Assembly: GCF_029784155.1 (NCBI RefSeq)
Contig: NC_073693.1
Location: 354,520,591 to 354,584,590 of the forward strand
DNA length: 64,000 nt
Origin: Uranotaenia lowii
Taxonomy: Eukaryota; Arthropoda; Insecta; Diptera; Culicidae
Direction: 5' to 3'
In this document: piece after piece, positions 1 to 11,699 of the stretch
How positions within the stretch are numbered: the stretch's first letter is position 1
Layout: the number at the start of each line of letters is the position of its first letter
Program-made: the position numbers and the translations under genes
Notes under the pieces: generated by a model
What the model was told of the DNA's origin: nothing
The model's database searches: none
The model's input: only the letters and a program-made list of their open reading frames with translations

Positions 1-1235
1 ACGTTGATCTGTACAACCCTCAAAGGACTCTGCAAAGTGATCATGTGTTGACCACATCACAACGCTACGAATCATACTGGAACAAATCAACGAATTCCAG
101 GACTCTCTTCTGCTGGTGTTCGTTGATTTCGAAAAAGCATTCGACCGACTTAACCATGAAAACATCTGGGCGGCTCTAAGGCGAAGAGGAGTACCAGAGA
201 AACTAGTCCATCTCATTGAAGCACAATACGAGGCATTTTCGTGCAAGGTCTTGCACGACGGTGTCTTGTCCGAACCAATCCCGGTAACTGCTGGAGTGAG
301 CAAGGATGTATCTTACACCGCTACTTTTTCTAATCGTAATGGACGTGATTCTGACTGGATCTATTGACTGTGCACCGAACCGAGGATTGCCGTGGAATCC
401 TTCAACAATGGAGCAACTGAACGACCTTGACCAGGCTGATGATATTGTATTGCTCGCCCGAACACAACCGGACATGCAGAGCAAACTCGACGACCTCACC
501 GAAAGTTCCAAGGCAGCAGGTCTCAAAGTTAATGTCGGAAAGACCAAGTCGATGGAGATCAACACAGGAAATCCCTCCAGTTTCATAGTAGCTGGGCAAC
601 AAGTTGAGAAAGTGGAGTGCTTCCAGTATCTTGGTAGCCAGATAATGCCTGATGGTGGTACCAAGAAAGACATCGAAACCCGGATCAGAAAGGCCCGTTT
701 CGCATTTGCGAGTCTCCGAAACATCTGGCGGTCACGCCAGATCTCTCTACGAACGAAAATCCGAATCTTCAACTCAAACGTCGAATCCGTATTGCTGTAC
801 GGGTGCAAAACTTGGTGCACATATGCGGTGACGACGCGAAAACTGCAAGTATTTGTAAACCGCTGCCTGCAGAATATCATCCGCGTTTGGTGGCCTGGCA
901 ACTGGATCTCGAATGAGGAACTACATCGCCGGTGTCATCAAAGGCCGCTAGAAATCGAGATTCGGGAACGTAAGTGCAGATGGATTGGGCACACGCTGCG
1001 AAAAGATGAAAACGAGATTTGCAGAGAGGCTCTAGATTGATACCAGAAGGTCATCGAAGAAGAGGCAGGCCCAGAAACTCGTGGCGGCGAAGCCTAGCCG
1101 CTGAAATCCGAACTGTCGACGAGAATCTTGACTGGGACCAGGTGAAGACGCTGGCCCCAGATCGTCAACAGTGGAGGTCTTTTACCACGGCCCTATGCAC
1201 CGGAGGATCGGCGTAGGATCATTAAGTAAGTAGTA
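1..1235 (+). pseudogene. RTE-like non-LTR retrotransposon, RT to C-terminal fragment, decayed
   Basis: The 5' part lies outside the window. Conceptual translation gives, in order, LLLVFVDFEKAFDRLNHENI (RT motif A, about 107-170), a damaged PQG-region (about 290-330), the catalytic box QADDIVLLA (about 438-465), a YLGS segment (about 630), VLLYGCKTW (about 790-815) and a C-terminal RWIGHTLRKDE...GRPRNSWRRS domain (about 978-1095). Small deletions near 303 and 325 and a stop at 1038-1040 break the frame, so it is not functional. The short 3' end runs into TAAGTAAGTAGTAAG (about 1223-1237), consistent with the short, simple-repeat 3' ends of RTE-clade elements. Two other fragments of the same family occur at 42013-42176 (minus) and 45179-46520 (plus). 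The RTE assignment rests on my recognition of the C-terminal domain and tail, not on a search. Confidence 0.8.
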
Positions 1236-1680
1236 AGATAATAGGAATTTACCTGAGGCGATTGCCAAATATAAAAATTTCTTACATAGTTCCACAATCC
1301 AAGAAAATTTCCCTCTTATTTAAAAAAAACAGTGAATTTTGTTAAAGCAAATTTAATGTTGCATAAATGTTAATATGAAAATTAAATTGTTGTAGATATC
1401 TCCAATAGAGTCTTGAAAAATTCGAAGAGCTAACGTAAGATTACTAAAACAGAGATTATAAGATTTAGATGAAGATTTCTTTTATTGATCAGATAAGAAG
1501 CGATAGTTTTGTTTGAGAAATAAATTATGATTTTATATTGGGATCAAGATCTCTACAATCATTTTACAGTGAATTTTAAAATATTACTAGAAAACATTAG
1601 AAGCGTAGGAGTGTTTATTATAGAAAACTTTAATCGTTACACTAGTCAAAAGTGTCTCCTGATCATATCCTTTCACCCAA
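1236..1680. other. AT-rich stretch, nothing recognised
   Basis: No ORF with family resemblance, no terminal repeats and no duplication found. The 102-codon open frame at 1527-1835 has no recognisable domain and overlaps a repeat tail. Confidence 0.5.
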
Positions 1681-1689
1681 TCTCCCAAC

Positions 1690-1940
1690 CCAAAATTGTT
1701 TTGCTAGGATGCAGAGGTGACCTCGGTCCTAAAGCGCAACCTTTTTCTTGCATCCTTTTCTCATTTTTCCAAACCTATCTATTGACTACTAGGACGTGGC
1801 CGGCGCCGTTATTGATGTTTAAAGAAAGAGCATAATTTCAAGAAGCTTTTTAAGGATTGGTTAAAATAAAGGAGAAGCGTTTCAAGTTCAACGATTTCAG
1901 GTGGATGTGAGTAGTCAATAAAGCTAAGCTAAGCTAAGCT
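1690..1940 (+). repeat. Non-LTR retrotransposon 3'-end remnant with (AAGCT)n tail
   Basis: A GC-richer segment (ACGTGGCCGGCGCC near 1793) is followed by AATAAAG and a tandem AAGCT tail (1921-1940). A 3' UTR ending in short tandem repeats rather than poly(A) is typical of several non-LTR clades in mosquitoes. No coding part and no target-site duplication were found, so family and 5' limit are open. Confidence 0.4.
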
Positions 1941-2074
1941 ATTGAAAATGTAAACTCTGATTAGAGCTGGTAAAAGCAAAATTCAATTAACAAATTATTT
2001 AATAGCTCTATCATTAACCACGCTTGGCCTAGTAATGTGTGGTGGTAGATGCAACTCTATCTGTATCTTTCACT

Positions 2075-3090
2075 TATAGTAGTTGGCCCGTGCGGAACAA
2101 AAAATGATAAGTGCTGATGATGATGCTTTTAAATAAAGTCTATCCGCTCATTTTCACCATCTTTCATTCCATCTAACGTTCTATCCATCTATAAAATTTC
2201 ATATTCTTAAGATGTCCCTTAGAGTGCCCCAAATGACCCGACTTTTGAAAAAGTTATACGCTGCAGGCTAATATTGATCATTGGCCTAGTACAAGATCTC
2301 ATGCCAAATTTGGGCCAGATCGGATCACGTTTAGGGGTCGCTCAACGAACCTGAAGTTTGTATGGGATTTTGAGACATTTTGTTCGGGAGAAACATGAAA
2401 AACCAGTTTTTCATCAATAACTTTGGTTCCCGTCGGCCGATGTCTTTCAAAAACGGGTTTTCGTAAAGCCTAAATTATGAAAAATATTTCATCCGAAGAC
2501 TGCATTTCGATAAAAGTTAAGATAAAAAAGTTATAAGGCTTCAAAAATGGGCTAACTTTTTTAACGGTGGTATTCAGCACTGTTAATGAGGCGTCAATAT
2601 GTTCGACCGCCTCGGCTCATTAATAGTGATGAATACCATCCTTAAAAAAGTTAACCCATTTTTGAAGCCTTATAGCTTTCTTATCTTAACTCTAATTGAA
2701 ATGCAGTCTTCGGATGAAATATTTTTCATAATTTAGGTTTTAAGAAAACCCGTTTTTGAAAGACATCGGCCGACGGGAACCAAAGTTATTGATGAAAAAC
2801 TGGTTTTTCATGTTTCTCCCGAACAAAATGTCTCAAAATCTCATACAAACTTCAGGCTCGTTGAGCGACCCCTAAACGTGATCCGATCTGGCCCAAATTT
2901 GGCATGAGATCTTGTACTAGGCCTAGGATCAATTTTAACCTGCAGCGCATAACATTTCACAGGTTTTGAATTTCCCATAAAAATTTGGGGCAGTCTAATG
3001 TCCCTACTAAAAAAGATACCACTTTTCACCGATTAGGCCGATGAATTGAAGAAACAAACTTAAATTACGGTGATTAACTTCTTCATAACA
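2075..3090 (+). repeat. Dispersed repeat, copy 1, split by the foldback element 2220-2997
   Basis: 2075-2219 joined to 3006-3090 aligns along its length with 33664-33895. Shared landmarks are TAGTAGTWGGYCCGTG, CCGCTCATTTTCA, the word GTCCCTACTAAAAA, a pyrimidine-rich CTTTCATT block and TTAAATTACGGTGATTAA. The family is not recognised. The CTATATATATAAAA run in copy 2, followed by GGCCGATCAA, faintly resembles the 5' region of the Helitrons in this window, so a Helitron-related end is possible. Confidence 0.6.
2220..2997. mobile_element. hAT-like foldback element with long inverted arms
   Basis: The 778-bp element is flanked by an 8-bp duplication ATGTCCCT (2212-2219 and 2998-3005). Terminal repeats are TAGAGTGCCCCAAAT on the left and its near-complement ATTTGGGGCAGTCTA on the right. 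The two halves are near-complementary almost to the centre (arms about 2220-2595 and 2612-2997), so a transcript would fold into a long hairpin. The uninterrupted site is seen in the sibling repeat at about 33815 (GACGTCCCTACTAAAAA). Eight-base duplications and TAG-starting ends are characteristic of hAT elements. No transposase frame is present, so it is non-autonomous. Confidence 0.85.
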
Positions 3091-5980
3091 TTATAAATAA
3101 CTTAAAAACAAAATCGTGAATGAAAGTTCTCAAATTGGGTCGATGAGACAGTGAGAAAAGAAAGCCTTATATCAAACGGGAAAGCCAGAAGACTTAAACA
3201 AATCGTAAGCAAACAAGAATAGTTCTTAAAAGTTGAAATTTAGTGGTAAAGTTGTTTGAACATTGCTTAATTTTACGTCATAAATTTTAACATATCAGTC
3301 TTGCTTGAACAAGTCATACTTGAAGAGTAAAAAAGTGTGTAGATTCTGTGTAATTATTCAGCTTTAAGTTATTTTACTATAGAAGTTAGTTATTTGGGTA
3401 TCCTAAATTTCAAAATGAAGGCCTAGAAATGCAATTTATTTTAAATATTCTAAATATCAATAATCATTTTTCAAGGTTTCATTTTAGAGAAGAACTTTTC
3501 GAATCTTTTAAATAAGCAAGTTATAACCTAATTTCTTTCAACCACAAAATATTTTGAAATGAAAGTAATTTAATTTAATTTATTTTATTAGAGAGGCTTG
3601 CTTGGTAGATTCGCCTCTAAATGAAAATGAAAGTAAGAGATTATGTTTGCGGTTCAAATCAGATTCATTTTCTATTCTTGTCAATTCGATTAAAATTTAA
3701 AATTTTAGTTTGAAATTTTATTTATGAATAACTAAGCAGTTTAAGTTATTAATTCAGTCTGTAAAGCCTCAACCGGCTAAGGCGGTGTATGTTTTTGATT
3801 TGCAATATGAAAATCTATAAAATATATTTACTGGCTAATTTTCGTTTGAAGATAGAAAACAAGTTCTGTGATCTATAAAAATTCCTAAATAATTAGTTTG
3901 TGGATAAGAATTCTGAGGGTATTTTCTAAAATCTATATTTTTCAAAAATCGAAATCTTCAAAATAAATCAAAAATTTATTTTATATTTGTAGTTTCTGCT
4001 GGCTTGTGTTTCCAAACTGACTTTTATTAAATATTGAATTTAAATTTTGAATCTAGAATTAGAATTTTGAATCTGCGATCTCCTGCAATTGGAATCCTTA
4101 TTGAAACTCTCACATCGACATGTTTATCTTGATTATAAAACCTTAATTCGAGCTGAACCTGAATCGGATTTTCTAAATATGAATTCTGGATCCTTTTGAA
4201 ACTGATTTAAAAATCTGAATTCCGTATCTGAATACGAATTTTTTTTTATCTAAGTTCCAGATAATATTTTTTTTTTATTTTGAACCAACAATCAAAACCC
4301 TCTACCAGAAATCTCTTATTTGAGTTTTGAATTTTCGCCTCTTGATTTGAATTTTTTTTCTTCAGTTCTTTATTTGAAATTCAGTTTGTAAATCTAAATT
4401 AAAATGGCTCATGATGAAATTGTTTCGAATTCTTCATTTCTGGATCACCATTATTAAAATATCTCAGTTTCCAATTCTGCAAAGGAATCGAAAGTTGAAA
4501 TTTGGTAGTAGTTGTAATTTTATTTTTTTTCACATTCCGAAATGATGGAATTCAAATATGAAAAATGATGTTTGCGTCCGGAAGTCGAATCTTTACACAG
4601 ATTTTGTCTATTGACTCTAGTTTTGGTTATGAGCATAGAGTTAATAAGTTTAAAAATAAATCAGTGTTAAGTGAAATCAATAATTGATAACTGCTAAACT
4701 AACAAATCTACCTGGAAGAAAAAAAACTGGTGCTGAATTTCATTCAATTAATTTACAATATTTTGATCATGATGATGCCTAGTAATCTAAAATATTTTTT
4801 TTTTAATTACAAACACAAACCCGCACAGGATCTCAGTAAATCTTGATGTTTCTTCGAAGAGATTCCTTTTAGGTAACTTCAGAATTCTACAGTTTTCAAA
4901 AATTGGAAAGGTATCATAACAAGTATTGCTGACATTACTGAAGGAATAAAAAAAAAAGTTTTTATTTGATTAAGCCTTTTTGTGAAAGCCTGCAAAATCA
5001 TCAAATTTTTGCTTTTAAAAATGTCTAAAATTCAATTTTGGTTGAAACTTTTTTAAATACTTGTTGAAATTCCCTTGTCTCATAAAATGTGGAATAGCAA
5101 ACAAATAGAAAACATCTTAAACTTTTTTCACACAAGTCAAAATAACTTACGGTCTAAGGAAAAGATAATATATAATTGAAAACTTTTATTTAAATTTTTT
5201 TTTGATAAGTTTTATAAAAAAAAGTTCCGACTTTTTTAGAATGATTTTAACATATTTGGCTACCATGGTTATCAAACGCCTGTCACATGGTCATCAATTT
5301 GTCAACAAGTAAAATTAATATTCGAAGAATGATTTTTTTTTTAATTTTAATGGTGGACTTCAAGTTCGAAACTAGGTTGATTACACATCCTTATAAAACC
5401 CATTCTAAATACAACCCATTTTTTGTGTCCAGATTAGAGTTTCAAAACAGATGGTCTATAGGATAGCAAGCTGCAAAATTAGAATCAATATGGAAGTGTC
5501 TTAACATAAAATGTCTTTTGCGTTGAGCGTTTTATGACAAAATGCCGCCGGAGGCGAGCTAATTTTTCAACATTTTTATAAACATTTATTTCTAAAAAAA
5601 AAATAAACAATGTAATTTCTTTCTTGAACTGTAAATTTAACTCGGAAAAAATCTCCGTGGAGGGGGGGCTTGGCCAATATCAAAATTATTTAATAAAAAT
5701 CATGAAGAAAAGCACTTAAAAACCAGTATTTTCAATATCAAAACACATAAGTCAATTTTAAATCATATTTCTTACTTCTTCAAAAATTCGTGAATGTTAA
5801 TTTTGATAAAATTTGCTAGAAAAGTTTGGACGCAAGCTATGTATGTAATTATATTTCTAATTAACCAATTCAATTTTTCGTTTGATTTTACTAGTAACTG
5901 AACAAAGACGGGCAACATCTGGGCAATCTGGCAAGTTATGTCTTATCTTATTCAAATTCGATAATCAGGACTCAATTTTT
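3091..5980. other. AT-rich non-coding stretch with one small SINE-like fragment
   Basis: Long A and T runs, no ORF of note and no terminal-repeat pair found. The only recognised item is the fragment at 3752-3793. Confidence 0.5.
3752..3793 (+). repeat. SINE-like 3' fragment
   Basis: ATTCAGTCTGTAAAGCCT, then CGGCTAA and GGTGTATGT, repeats the sequence at 45041-45082 with few changes. There it follows a tRNA-like B box, so this is probably the tail of the same SINE-like family. Confidence 0.5.
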
Positions 5981-5989
5981 GAGTTTGTG

Positions 5990-6125
5990 ATATATCTCAA
6001 TTGGCAAGTCTGTTGTCTCCTGAGCCGATGTCCGCGAGTTCGAGCCCAAGAGCAAACATCGAACACAGTTGTACCGGATAAGTTTTTCAATAACGATCCG
6101 CCAACTGCACCGTTGATAAAGTCAA
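5990..6125 (+). repeat. Possible tRNA-derived SINE fragment
   Basis: GAGTTCGAGCCC (6036-6047) matches a Pol III B box (GGTTCGANTCC type). It is followed by a non-tRNA body (CATCGAACACAGTTGTACC). No A box is clear and no cloverleaf can be drawn, so this is not called a tRNA gene. Confidence 0.35.
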
Positions 6126-6179
6126 AAAAAGGACTCAATTTCTATGAATTAGTGAGAATTTTTTTTAAACTGTAGGAGT

Positions 6180-7750
6180 ATTTTGGACCTGGAAAAAAAA
6201 ATGTCTGGCTTTAGTTCTGAGTTGAGATTATTACACTTGAATATTTTTAGTAGTTTATCAAAATTTGATTAAGAATTTAAAATTTTGAATTTATAAAACA
6301 CCGTTTAGCTTGGCTGCATTCGGCATTCCTTTGGATTATAACAAAAAACGTATACAAAGTCAGGTTTAATGGGATTAGATGTTCACATAAATCCCATCGA
6401 GATCAAATGAAGGATACTTTCTGACAGTTTACAGCCACTTATATAAGAATAAGTTTTAAATAGATTTTTTTTATATATATTATAGTTTTTTATCAGTGTA
6501 CCCAGCAGCGGATTTTGATCTACATAGATAAGCTAAGCTTGAGGCCGGTGTCTCCGATCAATTGCATTTCGGTTTCATTCGCCATTGCCCTACGGCGTCG
6601 CGGTCGTCGTCAGTCATCGTCGTTGCTGTTCCTCGTACCTATATGCTAATGGTGGAAAATTATAGTGATAGGTACTGTAAGCCACAGAACGGGTTGAATG
6701 AATATAAAGAAAACCCACACACCAAACGAGAAATTTCGCGCCACTACTCACATTCCAAGAATGTAGTACGCTTCAATAAACTTGACCATAGAAGCAGTTG
6801 AGCTACCGGTCAAAACCGAATTTGAGCTTATCCAACTTTCAACACAGAGGAACAATACATTGTTTCGGTAATTATCAGTTGTTTCATTGATAAAAAGATG
6901 TTCGAAAAGATTTACCGTTTGGATTGTTTATAATTAAGGCAAGCTTAGAGATCTCTCAAACTAATTCTCTGTAGACACGCGACAAAGTCAATCAAACTTT
7001 TGATTAATTTGTTCGCCGATGTGCAGATTTAAACGCATTTTCATTGGCACAAAGGCATTGCAAAGAATAAGTATAAAAACATGTGTAAGAAAATTTCCAC
7101 AATAACTTCAGTTCAATCATCTGGAACGTAACTTGGAATCTGAAACCAGAATCGACAGGAAAACCCTGAAATAGAAATCTTCCGTCATTATGTCCTCGCC
7201 CATCAGTAAGAACTTACATATGTGCATCTCGCGGCTTGTTAGATCATCATCTTTCAAGCAGCCAGAGTCTGGGAACATTTCGAGTAGGTCGAGCACAAAT
7301 TAGTACCTGCTGCCTGAACATGTACCTTGAGAATTGCGTCTAGCTTCAGATATCTAAAATACCCACCTCCTTGTCGCTTTACTTGCAAAGCAAAGTCGTC
7401 AAGCAGGTTTGGAATGAACTTTGACTGAGCGTAATCGACGAGCGTAATCCTACTTTAATGTGCTTATTTCGCGTTTTATGGCCATTACTAACCTTCAATT
7501 AGGGAATATTCCCAGTAAGTATGGTGGCCGAATTGAATGCTCTCTACGAGGATAATTAAATGCAATCGGGCGAAAAACGTGTTTAAACAAGAAATTCTTC
7601 TGGAATGAATCAAATGGTGTTTCCCTGAGAGATCCTTTTTTTTTCTACTCAGACTAGAAATATTTTTATATACATTAAAACAGAAGCGAAAGTTATTATC
7701 AATTGACTATCATAATTACATAGGTCTGTTCAATAATACCTACACTACAC
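6180..7750. other. Non-repetitive-looking stretch with a weak promoter candidate
   Basis: The sequence around 6540-7560 is less AT-rich than its surroundings and shows no transposon hallmarks. The 79-codon frame at 6562-6801 has no recognisable domain or coding-like composition. A TATA/initiator/short-exon arrangement at 7072-7210 is listed separately. Confidence 0.35.
7072..7210 (+). promoter_or_regulatory. Candidate promoter and short first exon
   Basis: TATAAAA at 7072-7078 is followed by TTCAGTT (arthropod initiator, A at 7110). An ATG at about 7190 has A at -3 and opens a five-codon frame (MSSPI), which meets a donor-like A|GTAAGA at about 7205. Short first coding exons are common in small secreted-protein genes of insects. 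The TATA-to-initiator spacing (about 38) is longer than the usual ~30, and no second exon was recognised, so the call is weak. Confidence 0.2.
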
Positions 7751-7752
7751 AA

Positions 7753-7774
7753 TCTATATATATAAAAATGAATT

Positions 7775-7809
<35 letters not shown>

Positions 7810-9745
7810 TTCTGTCTGTTCCCTATAGACTCAGAAACTACTGAACCGATTTACGTGAAACTTAGCAGGTGAGGGTATTGGAGGCCGGGAAAGGTTCCTA
7901 TTATAGTTTGGGACCCCTCCCCCTAACAGGAAGGGGGGGAGGGGCCTCTCAAACAAAAGACAATTTTTTGCATAACTCGAGAACCAATCAAGCAAATGGT
8001 ATCATATTTGGCATGAGGTGGTATTTGGGAACGAGGAATATTTCTATGAATATTTGGTACCCCTCCCTTCTTTCAGTGGCGTGATAGGAAGGGGGGAGGG
8101 GGGCTACATAACATTTTTTCATATAACTCGAGAACTAATCAAGATATTGGATCCAAATTTGGCATGGGAAAATATTTGGACACGAAAAATATTTCAATGA
8201 TTATTTGAGACCCCTGCCTCTTTCCATTAGAAAGGGGGAGGGGCCTCTTTCATATTTTTTTACATAGTTCAAAAACTAATAAAGCAAATGGAACCAAATT
8301 TGGCATGGGAGGGTATTTGGATACGAAAAATATTTCTATGATTATTTGAGACCCCTCCCTCTTTCCAGTAGGGAGTAATAAAGGAGGGAGGGGGCCTCTT
8401 TTATAGTTTTTAAAAAGTAACTAAGCAAATGGAACCAAACTTGGCATCTGGGAACGTGACATGTTCTAATGATTGTTTGAGACCCCTTCTTTCTTCCAGC
8501 GGGGAGAAAGGAAAGAGGGAGGGGAGTTTCATACAGTTTTTACTGCATAACTCAAGAACTACAACAGCAAATGGAACCAAATTTGGCACGGAACGATATT
8601 TGGGTACGAGCAATGCTTCTTTGAATATTTGGTATCCCTCAATCCTTCAAAGAGGTGGATGAAAAGGGGGAGGAAAGGTCTCCCTTACAATTTTCAGTAT
8701 AACTGGAGAGCTAATCGAGCAAATTGAACCGTATTTGACATGTGAGTGTATTTGGATACAGGAAATGTTTCTATTATAAATTGAAGCCCCATCTTTTTAG
8801 CGGAAAGATTTGAAGGGAGAAAGGGGGGTTTCCATTTTTTTTTGCATAACTCGAGAATTAATCGAGCAAATGAAACCAAATTTGGCATCAAAAAGTATTT
8901 GAGTACGAAAAATAGATTTATGAATATTAAGTTGTTACCCCTCTTTTGAAAGGAGAGAACGGAATTGGGAATATAGAAAGGAAAGAGGGAAGCTAACATT
9001 TAACCTTTATTTTACGAAATCCGAGAAATGGACAAAACTTAACATGGAAAATCATTTTGGTATGACTCTATGATTATTTGACATATCATCCTCCTTTCAG
9101 TGAGAAGGTACATGGGAGGAGGGAGGCTAGCCCAATACAATTTTGTTAGCATATGTTCTCAATTAATGCTTACGAAGCCAACAAATGGAAACAAATGTGG
9201 CATGGAAAGGTACTTGGTTACGAGATATGTTTCTACGATTGTTATAGACTCTTACGCTTTACAGTGTTGAGAGGGGAAGAAAGGATGAGGCTCCATATAA
9301 ATTTTGTTGTAAAGCTTAAATACTTATCAACCAATGGAACTATATTTGATATGAGAGGATTTTTGGGAACGAAAAAAATGGGTATGATTATTAAAGATCA
9401 CGAACTCCATTCAGCAGGGGGTTAAGAGAAGGACAGGCAGGGGCTCTCGAATCAGTTTTTAGCATAAATCCAGAACATTTCGAACAAAAACAACCATATT
9501 TTATAAGTTAGATTGTTTGCGAACGATTAATTTGGGACCCTTCTTATTAAGGACGAAATTTAAGGAAACAGATGAAAATCATCAATTTGAAACTCCAGCT
9601 GCAGCTCTCATTTTATAGTGGTTGCTTAATGATTACGTCATAATTTGATTTAAAATAATCCCAAAAAAAACAATAAAAATTTTTATTATTTCTGAAAATA
9701 TCATTTGATTTTGAAAGGTGTAGCAAAGCACACCGGGTCAGCTAG
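7753..9745 (+). mobile_element. Non-autonomous Helitron, copy 1
   Basis: It starts TCTATATATATAAAAATG directly after an A and ends CTAG directly before a T, which is the A|TC...CTRR|T arrangement of Helitron insertions, without a duplication. Near the 3' end, GGTGT-A-GC-AAA-GC-ACACC forms a 7-bp hairpin with a bulged A, and GGGTCAGCTAG follows it, the expected spacing to the terminal CTRR. A (CTGT)n run sits at 7776-7819. No Rep or helicase domain is present, so it would depend on a partner. The second copy at 13562-18210 has identical ends. Confidence 0.85.
7965..9500 (+). repeat. About eleven diverged ~150-bp tandem units inside the Helitron
   Basis: Each unit carries ATAACTCGAGAAYYAATC, then AAGCAAATGGAACCAAATTT, GGCATGG, TATTTGGGTACGA, TTTCTATGAATATTTG, CCCCTCCC and a GGGGGAGGGG run. 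Unit starts fall near 7971, 8122, 8263, 8413, 8556, 8697, 8846, 9010, 9155, 9313 and 9463, spacings of 141-164 bp. Units near the 3' end are the most diverged. The short open frames across it are not conserved between units. Confidence 0.8.
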
Positions 9746-9755
9746 TATAATAATA

Positions 9756-11053
9756 AAGTCTGTTTCACATAGAATCTGGTCGGATTAAATAGATCATTTC
9801 TCCGCAAAGAAATAACGTATAACAAAAGTAAAAATGTCATTTTGTAGAGTTTTTATTGCACTTTAAGGAAAAAAATACAAAAAAATCATTCGTCAGCTTT
9901 CCGGATGAATTTTCGAACTTTTTTTGTGATACCACCCATCATTTTCTACACAGTACTGCTGGAAACCTCATTCGCCATCTTGTTCCACAACTTTTCCATT
10001 TGAGCAAGTTTTTTAATGGTTCTGTCACATTTCTTCAGTTTGTCCTTAACTATTGCTCAATATTTCTCGATGGGACGAAAATCTGGACAGTTTAGTGGAT
10101 ACTTTTTTCAACAAAATCGATCTTGTTCTCGGTATACCACTTAACGACATCCCGGCTGAAGTGGCAGCTTGCCAGGTCCGGTAAGAACTTCACCGGACCT
10201 TTGTGGGACCGAACGAATGGCAAAACCCTCTTCTGGAGACATTCTTCTTTGTAAACATTTCGATTCATTGTGTCTCCAGTGATGAAAATCTTAGTATTCT
10301 TCCCACAACTACAGATCCCTTGCCAAATCATCAACTTACTAGTTAATTTATCTGCGAAAACAAACTTGAATCTACCCGCCACATTCCCTTTACGCTTCGC
10401 AAGGTAAAATTTGTTACCGGGTATTTGTCCAAAATCCATTTTGACGTTAGTTTCGTCGTCCATCAAAAGGCATCTGTTGTACTTGGTCAACACTTTCTCG
10501 TACAACTTCCTTGCCCTGGTTTTGGCAACCAGGTTTTGTTTCAGCGTCCTGTTGGGGTGTTTGCTTGCATGATACGACTGCAAGCCTTCTCGCAAACAAA
10601 TTCGTCGAGCTGTACTGTGGTTCGTCTTGAACTTTTTCGCCAAATCACGCAAGCAGATTCCAGGATTATTGTGAACTGATCGAATTACCTTTGCTCGCAG
10701 CTTCCGGTCATATGTTCCACTTTTACGCCTGGTTTGTTTTGCTCGATCCACCGTAAGGGTCTCCCGGTAACGTTGCAGCACCGAATTTACAGCCGATTTT
10801 GAATATTTCAGGAATTTCGCGATCTTTACCCCTGACCACGTCGGTTTCTCTACGTGAGTGTGCAGAATTTTCTCTCGCCTTTCGCGTTCCATCGTCGATA
10901 ACTTTTGACTGACTGCTTCAATCTTGATGAAATTTTCACCACTAAGTAAACAAACCATCCGGATCAAAACACTGTCAATAGATTCGCGATGTAACAACTT
11001 GGGGCGCTACAGTAAATGAAAAGATGCGACCAGACTCTATGTGAAACAGACTT
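9756..11053 (-). mobile_element. ITmD37E-type Tc1/mariner transposon, inactive
   Basis: Flanking TA dinucleotides lie at 9754-9755 and 11054-11055. Terminal inverted repeats read AAGTCTGTTTCACATAGA on the left and, as reverse complement, on the right, with one mismatch (A/G) in the ~27 bp that follow. The length of 1298 bp fits a Tc1/mariner element. It starts only 10 bp after the Helitron's CTAG end. The transposase inside is disrupted (next entry). Confidence 0.9.
9886..10997 (-). pseudogene. ITmD37E transposase, frameshifted, two stops
   Basis: The enzyme would cut and paste the element at TA sites. The open part (10092-10997, 301 codons) has a helix-turn-helix near residues 56-77 (VKIAKFLKYSKSAVNSVLQR), a second near 100-140, the first catalytic Asp in LLMDDETNVK (about 180) and the second in FLPDLASCH (274). 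The frame is lost at about 10094. Reading on in the neighbouring frame shows CPDFRPIEKY, so Asp-to-Glu spacing is 37 residues, the DD37E signature. Stops then occur at 10057-10059 and 9946-9948; the natural end is at 9886-9888. An AATAAA follows on the minus strand near 9852. The real start may be the internal MERERREKIL methionine (residue 36). Confidence 0.88.
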
Positions 11054-11294
11054 TATACAGGTTAATGATCGCTTTTCCTTGTAGATGTGATCAATCTTAG
11101 CTTTTTTCATCCTAATCAGATGGAATTATGAAACTGAAACTGAAACTCATTTTATGATGACAATAAATTACGAACAATTTTAAAACGATTATCAAAATAA
11201 TCTGTGTTTAGACTTAAACGTTTTTTAAAGGCAGCAGCTTTTGGGTTTTGCTCCAAATATAAATTTTGTAAAAATAAAAAAGTACTTGTACTTA

Positions 11295-11690
11295 AAATTG
11301 ATACATATCAAGATCACGATCGATGGCGCCCAGCTGTATTTAGTCGAAGAATTTGTCTATCTCGGCTCCCTGGTAACTGCAGACTTCCGAGGAGTTTCGG
11401 CGAAGAACGATCTGCGGAAGTCGGACCTACTATGGACTAAGGACTCCACAGGCATATGCGGTCGAGAAGACTTAGCACTCGAAAGAAGTGTAACCGGTAC
11501 ACAATGTAATTAGACCGGTTGTCCTCTACGGGCTCGAAACGTGGATAATGCTCCAGGAGAACCTGCGCACACTCAGAGTATTCTAGTGACGAGTGTTAAG
11601 AACCATCTTTGACGGCGTGCAGTATCCAAATAGGGGGAAGGCTGGCCGGATACGCTGGGCAGGACATGTTGGAAAAAAGGAAAAGTTACA
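11295..11690 (+). pseudogene. Non-LTR retrotransposon C-terminal fragment
   Basis: Three pieces in different frames are recognisable: IDGAQLYLVEEFVYLGSLVT (about 11317-11376), RPVVLYGLETWIMLQENLRT (about 11513-11572) and AGRIRWAGHVGKKEK (about 11640-11685). This order (YLGS, VLYG.ETW, RW.GHV) is that of the post-RT region of RTE-like and related elements. It is a different family from the fragment at 1-1235, which has WIGHTLRK. Stops and deletions make it inactive. Confidence 0.65.
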
Positions 11691-11699
11691 ATTGTAAGT

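Noticed and set aside
7869..9425. Short frames in the Helitron as genes
   Set aside because: They sit in diverged tandem units, and the frame is not conserved between units or between the two copies.
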